From JAFGOG01 sp034429215 (GTDB lineage: Bacteria > Chloroflexota > Anaerolineae > JAAYZQ01): a stretch of 64,000 nt of DNA. A model generated the notes under the pieces. That model was not told the DNA's origin. It saw only the letters and a list, made by a program, of their open reading frames with translations, and searched no databases. Positions 1 to 7,859 of the stretch are shown one piece after another (within the stretch, counting starts at the first letter, position 1; the number at the start of each line of letters is the position of its first letter). Position numbers and translations under genes: made by a program. Location of the stretch: contig DAOUGI010000093.1 of assembly GCA_034429215.1 (NCBI GenBank), positions 51,160-115,159 of the forward strand, read 5' to 3'.

Positions 1-451
1 CCACTATTCGCATGATCATGCTGCCTTTGCGGCCGCCGGCATATCCGGCGGCGAGGCCGACCAGCGTGCCAACGAAGGCGACAATGGGTGTGGTGCTCAG
101 GCCAATGAACATGGACGCCCGCGTGCCATAGATGAGGCGGCTCAGGATGTCACGCCCAGCCGTGTCTGTCCCCAATAGGAATCGCGCATCGCCGACCTTG
201 CCAGTTGCCGATTCCTTAACCCACGATGGCGGCAGATAAAAACTGCCGAAATTGAGCCTCAGCGGGTCGTGCGGGGCAAGCACGGGGGCCAGGAGCGCTA
301 CCAACATGAAGAAAGTGATGACGGTCAGACCAAAGACAGCCCTCTTTTTCCGGATCAGGCGGTGGCGGACGTCTGCCCACAGGCCGCGCGGCGGCCGGCT
401 CAGGGCTGATGTCCCCAGGCTCTCCCTTTTGGGTTGGACGGACCTTGCCAT
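1..451 (-). CDS. Opp/Dpp-type ABC transporter permease, C-subunit type (3' end beyond window)
   Basis: Inner-membrane permease of a peptide/nickel-type (Opp/Dpp) ABC importer; the C-terminal part lies beyond base 1. The 150 residues present start MARSVQPKRESLGTSA. They contain a cytoplasmic N-terminus ending in an Arg/Lys-rich stretch (RLIRKKRAVFG), a first membrane helix, then the family-typical LLGTDTAGRDILSRLIYGTR segment and the start of helix 2 (FVGTLVGLAAGYAGG). This LGTD-x-GRD-x-LSR segment is diagnostic of OppC/DppC. The ATG lies 17 bases after the stop of the OppB-type gene, so the two are co-transcribed in the usual B-C order. The substrate cannot be read from the permeases; the ATPase and binding-protein genes are not in view. 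Confidence 0.9.
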   Translation of the reverse strand, partial: MARSVQPKRESLGTSALSRPPRGLWADVRHRLIRKKRAVFGLTVITFFMLVALLAPVLAPHDPLRLNFGSFYLPPSWVKESATGKVGDARFLLGTDTAGRDILSRLIYGTRASMFIGLSTTPIVAFVGTLVGLAAGYAGGRKGSMIMRIV

Positions 452-468
452 CGACAGACCCTTCCCGC

Positions 469-1479
469 CTATCCAGTCCTGATCCGGGGATCCAACAGAC
501 CGTAAGCAAAATCCACGCCCAGATTGACGAGGGTGACAAGCGTCGCATAGACCAGGGTAGCCGACAGGATCAGCGGATAGTCCTTCCACACCACCGAGTC
601 GGTGTAGAGCCGGCCCATGCCGGGAAATCCAAACATCATTTCGATAACGAACGAGCCGGCGATCAGCTCACCGAGGGCAGGGCCGAGAAGGGTTACGACC
701 GGGATCAAAGCGTTCCTGAGCATGTGAGCATTGACGATCGCCCGCTCCGCCAGCCCCTTGGCCCGCGCCGTACGGATATAGTCGGCCCGCATCACGTCCA
801 GCATGGAAGCACGGGTCAGGCGGGCGGTGGTCGCCATTGTGTTCAAGCCCAACACCCCAGCGGGAATGATCCACAACTTGGGCTCGGACCAGGAACGAGG
901 TATTACAGAAAAGCCGACGTGTGCTGAGACGAGAATGGCAATCAAGAACAGGCCAATGACAAAATTCGGCACAGATATGCCCAGGGCGGCGATGAAGGTG
1001 ATCCCATGATCGATCCATGAGTCCTGCTTGAGGGCAGCGATTACTCCGGCCGGGATACCGACGGCCAGGGCAAACAACAAAGCGAGCGAGGCCAGTCGGA
1101 TCGAATAGAAGAAACTGCTTTGCCAGAAGGGTTTGCCCTCCGGGGCACCGAACAGCATACTCTGCGCCGTGTTACCCCGCTGCCGGTAGGAAGGCCCCAG
1201 ATCGCCACAGATCAGCCCGCACACGAATTCCCCGTTGTCATCCAGATCACCCAAGACATACCCCATAAACTGGCGCCACAGAGGCTTGTCCAGGCCGAAG
1301 CGATGATAGAGCAGCTTTCGCGTGGCCTCGTCCATGGATATGCCGGACATGGCAGGTTTCTGCAGGCTGGTATCCCAGGGGCCACCCGGGGCAGCATGTA
1401 ACAACAGGAAAGCCATGAGTATGACGGCAAACAACACCGGCAGCGTCCAGAGCAGGCGGCGGACCAGGAGTAGAGCCAT
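469..1479 (-). CDS. Opp/Dpp-type ABC transporter permease, B-subunit type
   Basis: Inner-membrane permease, 336 residues, the usual OppB/DppB length. The N-terminal helix (LLLVRRLLWTLPVLFAVILM) is followed by the family's periplasmic segment and five more helices. A characteristic TARLTRASMLDVMRADYIR stretch precedes ARAKGL, the EAA-type loop that contacts the ATPase. The frame stays open to a TTG at 1506, but the ATG at 1479 is preceded by AGAAGGTGA at good spacing and begins right at the first helix, so I chose it. It is followed after 17 bases by the C-type permease, with which it should form the heterodimeric pore. Peptides, sugars or nickel are all possible substrates. Confidence 0.92.
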   Translation of the reverse strand: MALLLVRRLLWTLPVLFAVILMAFLLLHAAPGGPWDTSLQKPAMSGISMDEATRKLLYHRFGLDKPLWRQFMGYVLGDLDDNGEFVCGLICGDLGPSYRQRGNTAQSMLFGAPEGKPFWQSSFFYSIRLASLALLFALAVGIPAGVIAALKQDSWIDHGITFIAALGISVPNFVIGLFLIAILVSAHVGFSVIPRSWSEPKLWIIPAGVLGLNTMATTARLTRASMLDVMRADYIRTARAKGLAERAIVNAHMLRNALIPVVTLLGPALGELIAGSFVIEMMFGFPGMGRLYTDSVVWKDYPLILSATLVYATLVTLVNLGVDFAYGLLDPRIRTG

Positions 1480-1514
1480 TTCACCTTCTGTATCGGCGGC
1501 TTGCAAGTGGCAAA

Positions 1515-1547
1515 GGGCAGGGTGCGATGTCTACCGCATCCCTGCCC
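1515..1547 (-). terminator. Hairpin between the repeat-protein gene and the Opp permeases
   Basis: GGGCAGGGTGCG (1515-1526) pairs with CGCATCCCTGCCC (1535-1547), with one bulged base and an 8-base loop. On the minus strand only a short TTT follows, so it may be an inefficient terminator or an attenuator between the gene ending at 1607 and the permease operon. Confidence 0.45.
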
Positions 1548-1606
1548 TACCGATCAGTCAATCCCAGAGTTGTCCTGGCCCTCTCGCAAGGGCATTCTCA
1601 CCATCG

Positions 1607-2815
1607 CTAAGAAGCTACCTCGTCCAGCTCAATGCCTTCGACCCTCGAGCTGGTCTTGCGCCGAGGGGATGTCTTTTTGCTGCTTGCGGGCTTTTTGGCC
1701 GAGCTCTTGGGTTTTTTAGCCGTGCTGGCAGGTTTCTTGGCCGTGCTCTTGGGTTTTTTCGCCGCGCTTTGCTTGGCCGTCTTGCCGGTAGTTTTGGGCT
1801 TTTTCTTGGCCGGCTTTTTGACCGTTTTCTGTTCCTTCTGCCCCATCAGCATGGCCAGCACCTTTTGCAGCGCCTTGATCGCCGTATCGGTGTCCAGACC
1901 TGTCTTGGCGGCCAGCTCTTGCGGCATTCCGGTAGAGCGCAGGTACTCCTGATCCAACCCCTGTTCGGTGTTCAACTGCGCGGCCATGGCATCCAGGTCC
2001 AGGCTCTCGCCTATCCCGCCCGATCGCATCACCGGGCCTCGCCCTGCCGACCGTCCGCTCAGCAGCTTGTTAAGCACGAAACCGATGATCGCTTGAGCCA
2101 GCCCAGAAGACAGGTTCAGCCCGCCGCTGTCAACCGCGCCGCTGTCGCTGTCAACCTGGCCGCCGCCCATGAGAGAGCCTAACAGGCCGCCCATCAAGCC
2201 GGAACCCGACCCACTGCTGCTGCTGCTGCCAGCACCGCCGCCCAATAGGGAACCAAGCAGGCCACCCATCGACCCGAGGCCAGCCTCACCGCCGCTGTCG
2301 GCCACGCCACCACCACCGCCGGCCTCAGCGCTGTCCAGCAAAGAGCCCAACCCGCCGGCCGGCATCCCAGAACCCTGGCTGCCGCCGCCGGCGCCCAGGC
2401 CGCCGCCCAGGAGGGAAGCCAGCAGGTCACCCGGCACGCCGGCGCCCTGGCTATCACTGCTCTCGACTGCGCCGCCGCCCATGCCGCCGCCCAGAAGGGA
2501 AGCCAGCAGACCTCCCATCGGGCTCGAGCCCTGGCCGCTGTCGCTCTCGACCGGGCCGCCGCCCATGCCACCGCCCAGCAGGGAGCCCAACAGCCCTCCC
2601 ATCGATCCGAGGTCCTCAGCGCCGCCGCCGGCGCCGGCCACGCTGCCGCCACCGCCGGTCTCTGGGCTATCCAGAAGGGAGCCTAACCCACCGGCCGGCA
2701 TCGCAGGGCTCCCCTGACTGCTACCCTGTGACGCGCCCATAAGACTGCCGAGAAGGCTGGAGAGGTCAACTCCTCGCTCGCCCTCTTTTTCCTCATTTTT
2801 GTCATCTGCACTCAT
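1607..2815 (-). CDS. Gly/Ser-repeat protein with YidB/DUF937-like domain and histone-H1-like tail
   Basis: A 402-residue protein of unknown function in three zones. Residues about 20-235 are glycine/serine-rich repeats built on variants of GGLLGSLLGGGMGGG and GGLGSLLDS. Residues about 240-322 form a compact part whose stretch ELAAKTGLDTDTAIKALQKV resembles the end of YidB/DUF937 proteins (AQKLGVDTSTAS-type). Residues about 324-402 are a Lys/Ala/Pro/Ser tail (repeated AKKPKS, AKKPAS) like bacterial histone-H1-type tails, ending in an acidic stretch. No signal peptide is visible. The ATG has AAGGAGGA about 10 bases upstream and its own promoter. DNA binding through the tail and self-association through the repeats are inference. 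Repeat number may vary between strains. Confidence 0.75.
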   Translation of the reverse strand: MSADDKNEEKEGERGVDLSSLLGSLMGASQGSSQGSPAMPAGGLGSLLDSPETGGGGSVAGAGGGAEDLGSMGGLLGSLLGGGMGGGPVESDSGQGSSPMGGLLASLLGGGMGGGAVESSDSQGAGVPGDLLASLLGGGLGAGGGSQGSGMPAGGLGSLLDSAEAGGGGGVADSGGEAGLGSMGGLLGSLLGGGAGSSSSSGSGSGLMGGLLGSLMGGGQVDSDSGAVDSGGLNLSSGLAQAIIGFVLNKLLSGRSAGRGPVMRSGGIGESLDLDAMAAQLNTEQGLDQEYLRSTGMPQELAAKTGLDTDTAIKALQKVLAMLMGQKEQKTVKKPAKKKPKTTGKTAKQSAAKKPKSTAKKPASTAKKPKSSAKKPASSKKTSPRRKTSSRVEGIELDEVAS

Positions 2816-2863
2816 CGCGTTTGCATTCCTCCTTCAAGGGAAAATTCGCCCCGTCGCCAGTGC

Positions 2864-2893
2864 ATTATAAACGATCCCGGTCCAAATTGCCAA
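2864..2893 (-). promoter_or_regulatory. Promoter of the Gly/Ser-repeat protein gene
   Basis: Read on the minus strand: TTGGCA (2893-2888), an 18-base spacer and TATAAT (2869-2864). The start codon lies about 49 bases downstream. It is divergent from the promoter of the UxaA-family gene. Confidence 0.6.
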
Positions 2894-2948
2894 TCTGCCG
2901 GCAAATGCGGCGCAACCAGTTCAAGGGATCGGGAGATCCAATCCCGAC

Positions 2949-2977
2949 TTGGTTTTTCGCCGAAAGGATGGTAGAAT
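2949..2977 (+). promoter_or_regulatory. Promoter of the UxaA-family dehydratase gene, extended -10
   Basis: TTGGTT (2949-2954), 17 bases, TAGAAT (2972-2977) preceded by TGG. The predicted transcript start is near 2984. An in-frame ATG at 2976 would lie upstream of the message, which favours translation from 3018. Confidence 0.6.
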
Positions 2978-3017
2978 GGCACAGCAGCCAAATCTTGCGA
3001 CTGGGGAGCAGCCGGCT

Positions 3018-4535
3018 ACAATGAGCAGATCACAACTGTCGAATACAGTCCTTTGCCTTCACCCCGATGACGACATCGCCATCGCCAGGGTCGATCTACA
3101 ACCGGGCGCGGCGCTGGCCGATCCGCCAGACGGCCTGGCTGCGCGGCAGCATATCCCCACCGGCCACAAGGTGGCGCTGAAGGCGATCGCCGCAGGGAAG
3201 CCGGTGCGCCGTTATGGCCAGATCATTGGCCTGACCAGGCAGACCATCCTCCCCGGCGAATGGGTCCACACCCACAACCTGGGTGTGGCAGGGCTGGAGC
3301 GGGACCCTGCTTTTGGCATTGATGCCCGGCCGGTGTGTTATGTGCCCGAGGCCGAGCGCCGCACCTTTCTGGGCTACAAACGGCCAGACGGCCGTGCCGG
3401 CACCCGCAACTATATCGCCGTGCTCTCAACCGTCAACTGCTCGGCCCACGCCGCCCGCGAGATTGCCCGCCATTTCACGCCCGAGCGGCTGGCCGCTTTT
3501 CCCAACGTCGACGGGGTCATCGCCCTGACCCACACCCTGGGCTGTCCGGTGGAATACCTTCTATTGCAGCGGACTCTGGCCGGGATGGCCCGCCACCCCA
3601 ACGTCGGCGGCTACCTGCTCGTCGGCCTGGGCTGCGAGACGAACCAGGTAGCCACCCTGGTCGAGCGCCACGGACTGCACGGCGGCCCGCGGTTCGCCAT
3701 CCAGGAAATGGGCGGCCTGCGCCGGACGGTGCAGGCCGGCATCGCCGCCGTCGAAGCCATGCTGCCGGCAGTCAACGCCGCCCAGCGCACTCCCCTACCG
3801 ATCGCAGAGCTGACGCTGGCCGTCGAGTGCGGCGGCAGCGATAGCTGGTCGGGCGTGACCGCCAACCCGATAGTCGGCCTGGTCGCCGATGAGCTGGTCC
3901 GCCAGGGCGGAGCCGTCGTCGTGGCCGAAACGCCCGAGATCTATGGCGCCGAGCACCTGCTCACCCGCCGCGCGGCCACGCCCGAGGTCGGCCAGAAGCT
4001 CCTAGACCAGGTGCTCTGGTGGGAAGAGTATGCCCGCCGCATGGGGTTCGATCTGGACGCCAACCGCAGCGCAGGCAACGAGGCTGGCGGCCTGACCACT
4101 ATCTGGGAAAAGTCGCTGGGGGCGGTGGCCAAGGCCGGCAGCACGCCGCTGTACGGCGTGTACGACTATGCCGAGCCGGTGACAACCCGAGGCCTGTCCT
4201 TCATGAACACACCAGGCTACGACCCGGTCTCGGTAACCGGCCTGGTGGCAGGCGGCTGCAATCTGGTGCTGTTTACCACGGGCCGTGGCTCGGTCCTTGG
4301 ATCCAAGCCGGCGCCGTGCCTCAAGATCAGCACCACTTCGGACCTGTGCGCGCGGATGGCCGACGACATCGATTTCGACGCCGGGCGGGCGCTAGCCGGA
4401 GCCGGCCTGGCCGGTCTGGCCGACGAGCTGCTTGACCTGGCGATCGCCGTCGCCTCGAGCCGGCCGTCCAAGAGCGAGGCCCAGGATGTCGGCGAGGCCG
4501 AGTTCGTTCCGTGGGATCGGGAGGGGATGTTATGA
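3018..4535 (+). CDS. UxaA-family altronate/galactarate dehydratase
   Basis: Dehydratase of the altronate hydrolase/galactarate dehydratase family, which removes water from a hexonic or hexaric acid to give a 2-keto-3-deoxy acid. At 505 residues it has both family parts: an N-terminal SAF-like domain (about 1-90; the GHKVALKAI and VHTHN stretches match UxaA) and a C-terminal domain starting near GYKRPDGRAGTRNYIAVLST, with conserved cysteines (GLGCET, VECGGSDSWSG, GGCNLVLFTTGRGS, PCLKI). The frame extends upstream to an ATG at 2976 with a fair ribosome site, but a promoter -10 overlaps that codon, so I start at 3018. It overlaps the next gene by ATGA. Substrate (altronate, galactarate or other) is not decided by sequence alone. 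Confidence 0.88.
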   Translation, partial: TMSRSQLSNTVLCLHPDDDIAIARVDLQPGAALADPPDGLAARQHIPTGHKVALKAIAAGKPVRRYGQIIGLTRQTILPGEWVHTHNLGVAGLERDPAFGIDARPVCYVPEAERRTFLGYKRPDGRAGTRNYIAVLSTVNCSAHAAREIARHFTPERLAAFPNVDGVIALTHTLGCPVEYLLLQRTLAGMARHPNVGGYLLVGLGCETNQVATLVERHGLHGGPRFAIQEMGGLRRTVQAGIAAVEAMLPAVNAAQRTPLPIAELTLAVECGGSDSWSGVTANPIVGLVADELVRQGGAVVVAETPEIYGAEHLLTRRAATPEVGQKLLDQVLWWEEYARRMGFDLDANRSAGNEAGGLTTIWEKSLGAVAKAGSTPLYGVYDYAEPVTTRGLSFMNTPGYDPVSVTGLVAGGCNLVLFTTGRGSVLGSKPAPCLKISTTSDLCARMADDIDFDAGRALAGAGLAGLADELLDLAIAVASSRPSKSEAQDVGEAEFVPWDREGML

Positions 4536-5479
4536 TCGACACAGAAACTGCCGCCGCCTACGGCGGTCCCGGCTGGTCGCCGCGCACAGCGTCGCTCCGC
4601 CATGAGATTGGCCGATTGTGGGCCCAATGCGGCGTCGACAGCGAATGGGCGCCGCTCAAGGCGATCCTCCTCCACCCACCCGGTCCCGAGCTGGCAGAAA
4701 TGGCCGATCCCGACCAGGTTCAGATGCTCGACCGCCCGGACGCCGGTCGCGCCCGGGCGCAGCACGAAGCCCTGGCCCAGGCATATCACGACGCCGGCGT
4801 GACAGTTTATTATGTCGAGTCCGATCGCTCGCCGCCGCCCAACCTGATCTTTGTCGCCGATCTAATGTTCATGACCTCTGAAGGGGCGATCGTCGGCCGG
4901 CCGGCTTCGACCGTCCGGGCCGGCGAGGAACGCTTAATCGCCCGCCGTCTGGCCGAGCTGGGCATCCCTATCCTGCGCACCGTGCGCGGCAGCGGCACAT
5001 TCGAGGGCGCCGATGTCGCCTGGATCAATCCCCACACTGTCCTGCTGGCAACCGGGCTGCGGACCAACGCCGAGGGTGCGGCCCAGGTATCTGGTCTGCT
5101 GGGTGAAATGGGCATAGAGGTCGTCCAGGTCGGGCTGCCCTACGGGACGATGCACTTGATGGGCACACTTCGCTTTGCCGGGCCTGACCTGGCGGTCGCC
5201 TGGTCAGGGCGGGTGCCCTATGCCGCCGTCGAGGCGCTGCGGGCGCGGGGTTATACGGTCCTCTTTTCCCCCACTAACGACGAGATCCGGCGGCGCATGG
5301 CGCTCAATTTCGTGACGCTCGGCCCACAGCGTATCCTAATGGCCGCCGGCAGCCCGATCAGCCAGCGCTTCTTCGAGGAAGCCGGCATCGCCTGCCACAC
5401 GGTCGCAGTGGATGAGCTGATTAAAGCCGCGGGCGGCATCGGCTGCCTGACCGGCATCCTTGAGCGCGAGCCGGGCTAG
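4532..5479 (+). CDS. Amidinotransferase/DDAH-family hydrolase
   Basis: Member of the guanidino-group-modifying superfamily (arginine deiminase, dimethylarginine dimethylaminohydrolase, amidinotransferase), 315 residues. Visible signatures are the N-terminal LKAILLHPPGPE strand, an acidic FVADLMFM segment, FEGADV, a histidine in GTMHLMGTL, and the C-terminal nucleophile region GGIGCLTG with the catalytic Cys near residue 306. Length and motifs favour a DDAH-like hydrolase releasing citrulline or urea-type products. The ATG overlaps the dehydratase stop as ATGA and is preceded by GGGAGGGG, so translation is coupled. Pairing a guanidino enzyme with a sugar-acid dehydratase is unusual and gives no clear substrate. 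Confidence 0.8.
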   Translation: MIDTETAAAYGGPGWSPRTASLRHEIGRLWAQCGVDSEWAPLKAILLHPPGPELAEMADPDQVQMLDRPDAGRARAQHEALAQAYHDAGVTVYYVESDRSPPPNLIFVADLMFMTSEGAIVGRPASTVRAGEERLIARRLAELGIPILRTVRGSGTFEGADVAWINPHTVLLATGLRTNAEGAAQVSGLLGEMGIEVVQVGLPYGTMHLMGTLRFAGPDLAVAWSGRVPYAAVEALRARGYTVLFSPTNDEIRRRMALNFVTLGPQRILMAAGSPISQRFFEEAGIACHTVAVDELIKAAGGIGCLTGILEREPG

Positions 5480-5614
5480 ACAGATCACCGGTCCCGCATG
5501 CCTGTGCCGGATGCCGCCTGTGCCGCATACTTCTGGCGGATTCCCGTCGTACCGACATGCAAGGCCACCTGCGGCTGCGAAGCAGAGAATCGTCCCCAGG
5601 CCGGGGTAAAGGGT

Positions 5615-5643
5615 TTGCGGGATCGTCGAGGCGGTGGTATAAT
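5615..5643 (+). promoter_or_regulatory. Promoter of the UbiA-type prenyltransferase gene
   Basis: TTGCGG (5615-5620), exactly 17 bases, TATAAT (5638-5643) preceded by TGG (extended -10). The expected start site near 5650 leaves about 15 bases of leader. Confidence 0.75.
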
Positions 5644-5664
5644 TCGCCGCGTTGGCCAAGACCG

Positions 5665-6591
5665 ATGACGTCTGAGGTGACGGTGAAAGACTGGAAGCAG
5701 TTGCTGGGACCACTGCGCGTCGACTTTTTGTGGATGGACGCGGCATGTGTTCTATTGGGCTGGGGAGCTGCTGCGTGGGGCTATGGGCGAGTCAACCTCG
5801 GGCTCGTGTTCCTGGCCTTCGTGGGGGCCCTTGCCGCACACGTCAGCGTCAATGCCTTTAACGAGTATTTCGACTTTAGGACCGGCCTGGACGAAAGAGC
5901 AGGCCGGACACCCTTTAGCGGCGGCAGCGGCACGCTTCAGCAGCGGCCCGAGCTGGCACGTTGGGCGCTCGGCGCGGCTGTGGGCACCCTGGTCCTCACT
6001 GCCGTGATCGGCCTGTTTCTGGTCTACCTCCAAGGTTGGGAGCTGATACCGATCGGCGTGCTCGGGCTGTTCGTCATCGTCGCCTATACCCCGTGGCTTA
6101 CCCACCATCCGCTGCCCGCCTTGCTGGCCTGCGGTTTTGGCTTTGGCACGCTGATGATCAACGGCACCAACTTTGCGCTGACCGGAGGTTTTTCGTGGAC
6201 GGCATTCACCGCTTCGATGATCGAGTTTTTCCAGGGGAACGCGCTGTTGATCCTAAACCAGTTCCCCGACGTCGAGGCCGACCGGGCCGTAGGCCGGCGG
6301 AACCTACCGATCGTCGTCGGCCGACAGAAGAGCAGCTACGTCTATGCCTTGCTCCTGTTGGCCATCTACCTGACCGCGGCCTCGGGTGTAGCGCTGGGTA
6401 CTCTGCCCTGGCCTGCGCTGCTGGTTTTTCTGAACTTGCCGGTCGCCGTTCGCGCCGCCCGGGGTGCCATCCGCAATGCCGAGGATACCCAAAAACTGAT
6501 GCCCACCCTAGTCGACAATGTCATCCTCAACCTGAGCACACCGGCGCTCACAGGCACCGGGCTGCTGCTCGCCGCTCTATTTCGCATATAA
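5665..6591 (+). CDS. UbiA-superfamily prenyltransferase (MenA-like)
   Basis: Integral-membrane aromatic prenyltransferase, 308 residues with about eight hydrophobic helices. The first Asp-rich site is NAFNEYFDFRTGLD (N-x3-D type) and the second is NQFPDVEADRAVGRRNLPI (D-x3-D), which bind the Mg-diphosphate of the prenyl donor. The spacing and the VGRRNLPIVVGR segment look like 1,4-dihydroxy-2-naphthoate prenyltransferases (menaquinone synthesis), but other UbiA branches cannot be excluded. The frame is open upstream to 5557; I chose the ATG at 5665 because it lies just after the promoter. No strong ribosome site is seen, in keeping with a very short leader. The amidohydrolase gene follows after 24 bases. 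Confidence 0.87.
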   Translation: MTSEVTVKDWKQLLGPLRVDFLWMDAACVLLGWGAAAWGYGRVNLGLVFLAFVGALAAHVSVNAFNEYFDFRTGLDERAGRTPFSGGSGTLQQRPELARWALGAAVGTLVLTAVIGLFLVYLQGWELIPIGVLGLFVIVAYTPWLTHHPLPALLACGFGFGTLMINGTNFALTGGFSWTAFTASMIEFFQGNALLILNQFPDVEADRAVGRRNLPIVVGRQKSSYVYALLLLAIYLTAASGVALGTLPWPALLVFLNLPVAVRAARGAIRNAEDTQKLMPTLVDNVILNLSTPALTGTGLLLAALFRI

Positions 6592-6615
6592 ACAAATCCT
6601 TGAGGGAGGGATAAC

Positions 6616-7824
6616 ATGCTCGCAATCACCAATGGAAAAGTATTGACTATCACCCAGGGCACCTTTGACATCGGCACGGTGCTGATCGACAACGGCAAGA
6701 TCGCCGCTGTGGGCCCGGATGTGACAATTCCGCCCGGCGCCGAGGTGTACGACGCCGCCGGCAAAGTGGTCATGCCCGGTCTGATCGACGCCCACTGCCA
6801 CACCGCTGTGTTCGCCGACGGTGTGGGCTGGGAGCACTCCGACGGCAACGAGATGACCGACCCAATCACTCCCCACATGCGGGCCCTCGACGCCGTCCAC
6901 CCCGAAGACATGGCGTTCAGAGACCTGATCGCTGCCGGGGTGACCACCATACTCACCGGTCCCGGCTCTGGCAACCTGATCGGCGGCCAGGGGATCTGCC
7001 TCAAGACCGTGCCCAAGCCGACCGTCGACGAGATGATCCTGATGGAGCCGGCCGGCATGAAGATGGCCCTCGGCGAAAACCCCAAGCGGGTCTACGGCGA
7101 CCAGAAAAAGATGCCCTCCACCCGGATGGGCAACGCCGCGGTGCTGCGCGCCGCGTTGGTCGACGCCCAGAGCTATTTGACCAAGTGGCAGCGCTATGAA
7201 GAAGAACTGTCCGCTTACCAGGCCAAGGCCGACGCCGGGGACGAGAAAGCCGAGCCACCCAAGCCGCCCGACCGCGACCTGAAGCTGGAAGCGCTCGGCA
7301 GGGTGCTGCGCCGCGAGCTCAAGGCCCGCGTCCATGCCCACCGCGCCGACGACATGCTGACCGCCATCCGCATCGCCGAAGAGTTTGGCCTGGATCTGAC
7401 CCTGGAGCACGCCACCGAAGGCTATAAAATCGCGCCGATCCTGGCCGCCAAGGGCATCCCGGTCACCGCCGGCCCGATCCTCTTTTCGCGGGCCAAGGTT
7501 GAGCTGCGCGAGATGACGCCCAAGAACCCCGGCCTGATGGCCCAGGCGGGCGTCAAGGTCGCCATCCAGACCGACGAGATGTCGGCGGTCCAATACCTGG
7601 CCCTCAACGCCGCGCTGGCGGTGCGCGAGGGGATGACCGAGGAGGCAGCGCTGCGGGCCATCACCATCAACGCCGCCGAGATCATCGGCGTCGCCAACCG
7701 GGTGGGCAGCCTAGAGCCGGGCAAGGACGCCGATGTGGTGGTATTCAATGGCCATCCGTTCGACTATCGGACTGTGGCCGAGCTGGTAATCGTCGATGGG
7801 CAAGTGGCATACAAGCGATCGTAG
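6616..7824 (+). CDS. Metal-dependent amidohydrolase (imidazolonepropionase-like)
   Basis: Amidohydrolase-superfamily enzyme, 402 residues, probably cytoplasmic. Metal ligands are visible as DAHCH (residues about 58-62), HAHRADD (about 240) and LEHATEG (about 263), with the late acidic residue in QTDEMS and the usual C-terminal GSLEPGKDADVVVF return to the small beta-barrel. A charged insertion (about residues 180-235, rich in Lys/Glu/Asp) separates the first HxH from the later histidines. The start is supported by GAGGGAGGG eight bases upstream. It follows the prenyltransferase gene closely and is probably co-transcribed. The substrate is unknown: cyclic amide or imide hydrolysis is typical, and an imidazolonepropionase-like role outside a histidine operon is unlikely. 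Confidence 0.87.
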   Translation: MLAITNGKVLTITQGTFDIGTVLIDNGKIAAVGPDVTIPPGAEVYDAAGKVVMPGLIDAHCHTAVFADGVGWEHSDGNEMTDPITPHMRALDAVHPEDMAFRDLIAAGVTTILTGPGSGNLIGGQGICLKTVPKPTVDEMILMEPAGMKMALGENPKRVYGDQKKMPSTRMGNAAVLRAALVDAQSYLTKWQRYEEELSAYQAKADAGDEKAEPPKPPDRDLKLEALGRVLRRELKARVHAHRADDMLTAIRIAEEFGLDLTLEHATEGYKIAPILAAKGIPVTAGPILFSRAKVELREMTPKNPGLMAQAGVKVAIQTDEMSAVQYLALNAALAVREGMTEEAALRAITINAAEIIGVANRVGSLEPGKDADVVVFNGHPFDYRTVAELVIVDGQVAYKRS

Positions 7825-7859
7825 CGGGCAGGCCCGGGGAGCTGGTCGGAGGTCAAGGG

